From Dugong dugon (taxonomy: Eukaryota; Chordata; Mammalia; Sirenia; Dugongidae), in contig CM057462.1 of the NCBI GenBank assembly GCA_030035585.1, positions 143,246,734 through 143,310,733 of the forward strand: a DNA stretch of 64,000 nt, written 5' to 3'. Below, piece by piece: positions 60,044 to 64,000 of the stretch. The position numbers were made by a program, and so were the translations under genes. Below the pieces are notes generated by a model. The model was not told the DNA's origin and searched no databases. It saw only the letters and a program-made list of their open reading frames with translations. Numbering within the stretch: position 1 is the first letter of the stretch; the number at the start of each line of letters is the position of its first letter.

Positions 60044-61095
60044 AAACCCATGAAAAAATTCACATGCAAAATGTAACAATCCGTGTTGGTTACCAGGGAT
60101 GGGAGGGGAGGGGGGGAAAATACTAAATAGGCAATAGATAAGTGGTACCTTGGATGAGAGGTGAGACAGTACACAGTACAAGGGAAACTAACACAACCTG
60201 CACAAGGAAAGGTCATGGAGACCCTACGGACACATCCAAACTCCCTGAGGGACTGAGTTGTTGAAAGGATGGCTCTGGGGACCATGGTCTCGGGGAACAT
60301 CTAGCTCAACTGGCATGACACTACTTATAAAGACAATGCTCTACATTCTACCTTGGTGAGTAGTGTCTGGGGTCTTAATAGCCTGTGAGCAGCCATCTAA
60401 GATACTCCACTGGTCTCATCCCTTCTTGAGCAAGGGAGAATGAAGAGAACAGGATACAAGGAAAAGATTAGTCCAAAGGACTAATTGACCACAGCTACCA
60501 AGACCTCCACTGGACTGAGTCCAGTACAGCTAGATGGTGCCCGGCTACTACCGCTGACTGCTCTGACCAGGATCACAACAGAGGGTTCTGGACAGAGCTG
60601 GAGAAGGATGTAGAGCATAATTCTAACCCCCCCCCCCCCAAAAAAAAAGACCAGATTTACTGGCCTAAAGGATACTGGAGAAACCTCAAGAGTGTGGCCC
60701 CCAGACATCCTTTCAGCTCAGAGGTGAAGTTACCTTCAAGGTTCGATGTTCAGCCTGGGAGTGGACAGCCCAGTAAAACTAAATGGGACTAACGAGGTAC
60801 AGGAGTCCGGTGACGAGGGCCAGAAGGCAGAGGGGGAGTAGGAAACTGATGATAAGGAACACAAGTTGAGTAAGGATACTGTCGATGTGTTGTGAGATTG
60901 TTGACCACTGTTATAGGGCAACATTTGTAGTAACTATTAAATGGGAGGCTATTTTGTCCTGTAAGCCTTCATCTTGGGTGAGAATGGCAGCACAACTGGA
61001 AGAGCATAGTCAATGTCACTTAAATGTGTAAGTAAAAAGTTTTGAAATGGTGTATCTTTGGCTATGTGTATTTTCACCAAATTAAAAAAAAAAAA
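60044..61095 (+). other. L1 3' UTR, ending at an internal A-run
   Basis: It has a C/A homopolymer step at 60,629-60,649, then 'aagccttcatcttgggtgag' and 'tggtgtatctttggctatgt', stopping at an A-run (61,084-61,095). In the L1s at 1-290 and 19-26 kb a further module of about 130 bp follows this point. Here different sequence follows instead. No AATAAA is visible just before this A-run. Confidence 0.75.
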
Positions 61096-61109
61096 TGCAC
61101 AAGAAACAG

Positions 61110-62860
61110 AAGAGAGACTAGAGAAATGAGAGCTTCTAAAAATCAAACACTTATGCTCATCAAAAGACTTCACCAAAAGAGTCAAAAGACAACCTACGGA
61201 CTGGGAAAAAGTTTTTTGCCTACAACAAATCTGATCAGCATCTAATCTCTGAAATCTACAAGATACTGCAAAACCTCAACAACAAAAAGACAAATAACCC
61301 AATTAAAAACTGGGCAAAGGATGTGAACAGGCACTTCGCCAAAGAAGATATGCAGGCAGCTAACAGACACATGAAGAAATACTCACGATCATTAGCATTA
61401 GAGAAATGCATATCAAAACTACAATGAGATATCATCTCACCCCAACAAGGCTAGCATTAATCCAAAAAACACAAAATAATAAATGCTGGAGAGGTTGTGG
61501 AGAGACTGGAACACTTATACACTGCTGGTGGGAATGTAAAATGGTACAACCACTTTTGAAATCTATTTGGTGCTTCCTTAAAAAGCTAGAAATAGAAGTA
61601 CCATATGATCCAGTTATCCCGCTCCTTGGAATATATCTTAGAGAAATAAGATCCGTCACATGAATAGATATATGCACACCCACGTTCATAGCAAAAAATG
61701 GAAACAACCTAGGTGCCTATCATTGGAAGAATGGATAAACAAATTATCGTATATCCACACAATGGAATACTATGCAACAATAAAGAAAAACGATAAAGCC
61801 GTGAAATATAATATGAAGGAAGCTGGAAGTCATTATGCTGAGTGAATTTAGTCAGTCACAGAAGGACAAATATTGTATAAGACCACTATTATAAGATCTC
61901 AAGAAAAGATTTAAACACAGAAGAAAACATTCTTTCATGGTTACGAGGGTGGGGAGGGAGGGTGAGGGTTATTTACTAACTAGATATTAGATAAGAATTA
62001 TCTTAGGTGACGTGAAGGACAGCACATACTACAAGGGAAGTCAGCACAACTGGACTAAATGAAAGCTAAGACGTTTCCTGAATACAGTCAAACACTTTGA
62101 GGGACAGAGTAGCAAGGGTAGGGTTCTGGGGACCATGCTTTCAGGGGACATCTAGGTCAATTTGCATAACAAAGCTTATTAAGAAAATGTTCTACATCCT
62201 ACTTTGGTGAGTGGTGTCTGGAGTCTTAAAAGCTTGCAAGCAGCCATCTAAGATGCATCAATTGGTTCCATGCACTTGAAGTAAAGGAGAATGAAGAACA
62301 CCAAAGACACAAGGAAAGTAGTAGCCCAAGAGACAGAAAGGGCCACATAAACCAGAGACTTCATCAGCCTGAGACCAGAAGAACTAGATGGTGCCCGGCT
62401 ACCACCAAGGACCACCCGGACAGAGAACACTACAGAGAGTCCTGGATGCAGCAGTAGAAAGGTAGGGTGCAGAACTCAAATTCTGGTAAGAAGACCAGAC
62501 TTAATGGTCTGACTGAGACTGGAGGAACCCTGGAAAGCATGGCCCCTGGATTCTCTATCAGCCCAGATCTAAAACATTTTCTGAGGCCAACTCTTCAGGC
62601 AGGGATTGGACTAGACTGTGGGACATGAAGTGATACTCGTGAGGAGTGTGCCTCTTAGCTCAAGTAGATACAAGAGACTGAATGGACAGCTTCTTTCCAG
62701 AGGTGAGATGGGAAGGTAGAGATGGTTAGGAGCTGATTGAATGGACATGGAGAATCAGGGGTGGAAAGGAGGTGTGTGCTGTCACAGTATGGGGAGAGCA
62801 ATTACGGTCACATAACAATGTATGCATAAATTTTTGTATGGGAAAAAAAATAAATAAAAA
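61110..62860 (+). mobile_element. Older L1 ORF2 C-terminus and 3' UTR, carried in the transduced segment
   Basis: ORF2 C-terminal text: 'gagagcttctaaaaatcaaa', 'aaaagacttcaccaaaagag', then the frame 61,406-61,663 ('[20 protein letters not shown]', '[19 protein letters not shown]'). The frame 61,660-61,845 holds '[18 protein letters not shown]'. The 3' UTR continues to an A-rich tail with AATAAA at about 62,847-62,860. It is a different, older subfamily from the upstream L1 and is non-functional. Confidence 0.8.
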
Positions 62861-63114
62861 GCTCCTCCAGGTAATTCTGATACATACCGCAGTTAAGGCT
62901 ATGTATACTGCAAATATTCTACAATTATATCTTAATCAAGTTAAATGATTAACATTTTCAGAGTTTTTAACAGTTAAAATTTTGATGCATGCCTTTCTCT
63001 GGCATGTTTCTGAGTATTTTATATAAATAATTAAATGTTTTTTTAAGAGGAGGCAAAATTAAGCAAAAAAAAAAAAAATTGGGCAGAAGAACATCTGAAT
63101 ACTTCATACTCTGT

Positions 63115-63250
63115 TCATTATTCATCCAACCAATGTTGACTGAGTACCTACAGTATGTTGGGCACTTTTCTAAGAACTGGGAATATGTGTAGAGATGAGG
63201 GAGGACAGACAAAAGCCTATGCCTCATGATGCTTGCACTCCAGTTGAGGG
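63115..63250 (-). mobile_element. L2 fragment
   Basis: 'ttcatccaaccaatgttgac', 'tgagtacctacagtatgttg' and 'ggcacttttctaagaactgg' match the reverse complement of the L2 3' end. It lies in the transduced segment. Confidence 0.55.
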
Positions 63251-63305
63251 GGACCTTAAAGAGGGGCCAACTATGCCTAAACCCTGAATACAGGTTTCAT
63301 TAAAA

Positions 63306-63311
63306 AATAAA
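63306..63311 (+). terminator. AATAAA polyadenylation signal of the inserted transcript
   Basis: AATAAA lies about 15-20 bp upstream of the A-rich tail that precedes the right target-site duplication. This is the expected position for the signal used by a read-through L1 RNA. Confidence 0.65.
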
Positions 63312-63339
63312 AATTTCTCAATAGGCAACAACAACAAAA

Positions 63340-63356
63340 AAAATCCAATTACTTTA
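63340..63356. repeat. 17-bp target-site duplication, right copy
   Basis: An exact match to 52,733-52,749. Its first A bases merge with the preceding A-tail. It is followed by 'aaaaattataattttggaac', which belongs to the ancient L1 downstream. Confidence 0.92.
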
Positions 63357-64000
63357 AAAAATTATAATTTTGGAACAATTTTAGAACTATAGAAAATTTG
63401 AGAAGATATTACAGAGAGTTTCCTTATACCCTTCACTCAGTTTTCTCTATTATTAACATATTACATTAATATTGTAATTTTTTGAATTAATGAAATAAGA
63501 TTGATATATTTTTATTAATTAAAGTTCATACTTTATTCTAGTTTCCTTAGTTTTTACCTAATGCCTTTTTCTTGTGGCAGGATTCCATGCAGGATATCAC
63601 ATTACATTTATTGATATTATACTCTATCAGCTTATATAATTTCTATATTGTTTTATGTATATTTCTTCAGTTTTTTATTTTTATTTAGAGACAAACAATG
63701 TTTTATGTCTTCTTTTGATTACTTATGTTTTAAAGTTTTTCTTAGTGTTTTATTTCTTTAGCTAGAACCTCTAGTACAATACTGGAATAGAAGTGAGCAT
63801 CCTATCTAGTTCCTGATTTAAAAGGACTATTTCTAACTTTTCTTTATTCTGGATTTTTCTTGTAGGAGGCTGTCTTTAAAGTTAAGAAAGCTTCCTTTTG
63901 CTTCTTATTCAGAGTTTTCCGAGTGCTTTTATTTTAATTTTTATCAAATGCTTTTTCTCTACGTCTATTGAGAAACTAAAATGATATTTTTTCCTTATAT
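63357..64000 (-). mobile_element. Ancient L1 (L1M-type), cut by the window edge
   Basis: Antisense L1 text: 'ccttagtttttacctaatgc', 'attccatgcaggatatcaca', then near the right edge 'ggaggctgtctttaaagtta' and 'atcaaatgctttttctctac', which belong to ORF2. It is strongly diverged and has no usable frame. Confidence 0.65.

Larger units (their letters stand above)
52750..63339 (+). mobile_element. Full-length L1 plus 2.24 kb 3' extension, one insertion unit
   Basis: The unit starts with 'ggggggcggggcaagatggt' directly after the left duplication. It contains the 5' UTR, ORF1, inter-ORF region, ORF2 and 3' UTR (to about 61,095), then 2,244 bp of non-L1-body sequence, and ends in '(caa)n aaaaaaa' just before the right duplication. 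An AATAAA at 63,306-63,311 lies about 15-20 bp before the tail. The body is 5'-complete, but ORF1 and ORF2 carry stops and frameshifts, so this copy itself cannot move now. Confidence 0.88.
61096..63339 (+). mobile_element. Putative 3'-transduced segment
   Basis: This 2,244-bp stretch lies inside the 17-bp duplication but is not part of the L1 body. It holds an older L1 3' fragment (61,110-62,860), about 250 bp of plain sequence and an L2 piece (63,115-63,250). It ends with AATAAA (63,306-63,311) and '(caa)n aaaaaaa'. It should be a copy of the flank of a source L1 elsewhere in the genome. Confidence 0.75.

Overview
The window is repeat-rich, AT-rich nuclear DNA from a placental mammal. Three diagnostic repeats point to an afrotherian, most likely a paenungulate such as an elephant: tRNA-derived AfroSINEs, RTE-clade (BovB-like) LINE copies of the afrotherian type, and a matching L1 lineage with a long monomeric 5' UTR. 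The family names rest on my recognition of motifs, because no library search was possible. I found no host protein-coding gene, rRNA, functional tRNA or CRISPR array. Almost every long reading frame is a piece of a LINE or a stop-poor stretch of GC-rich repeat, and nearly all are broken. Isolated short exons of a host gene cannot be excluded.

Layout. 1-5.8 kb: the tail of an L1, two MaLR-type LTRs and an LTR-like unit. 5.8-8.9 kb: an ancient L1 interrupted by an RTE copy and by an AfroSINE. 9.2-18.4 kb: LTR-like blocks, RTE fragments, L2 pieces and a 2.6 kb AT-rich stretch with little recognisable. 18.7-26.66 kb: RTE, then a long minus-strand L1 with an internal ORF1-ORF2 deletion. 26.7-27.6 kb: repeat-poor sequence. 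27.9-30.45 kb: an AfroSINE split by an RTE/L1 composite. 30.5-40.6 kb: quiet sequence with scattered AfroSINEs, MIRs and LTRs. 40.8-51.86 kb: one minus-strand RTE copy taken apart by a GC-rich orphan block, an inverted L1 and a near-full-length L1. 52.73-63.36 kb: a plus-strand full-length L1 whose target-site duplication lies 2.2 kb beyond its own 3' end. 63.36-64 kb: an ancient L1.

The main result is a nested insertion history. The plus-strand L1 and 2.24 kb of extra 3' sequence sit inside one exact 17-bp duplication. An AATAAA lies just before the terminal A-tail. This is the structure of a large L1 3' transduction. The long L1s also show three traits worth comparison: a tandem 5' UTR unit (295 and 266/267 bp) shared by two copies, stop-poor antisense frames across that unit, and a lysine-rich small frame between ORF1 and ORF2 that ends in an ATGA overlap with the ORF2 start. 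All three long L1s look dead, from stops, frameshifts and altered catalytic residues.
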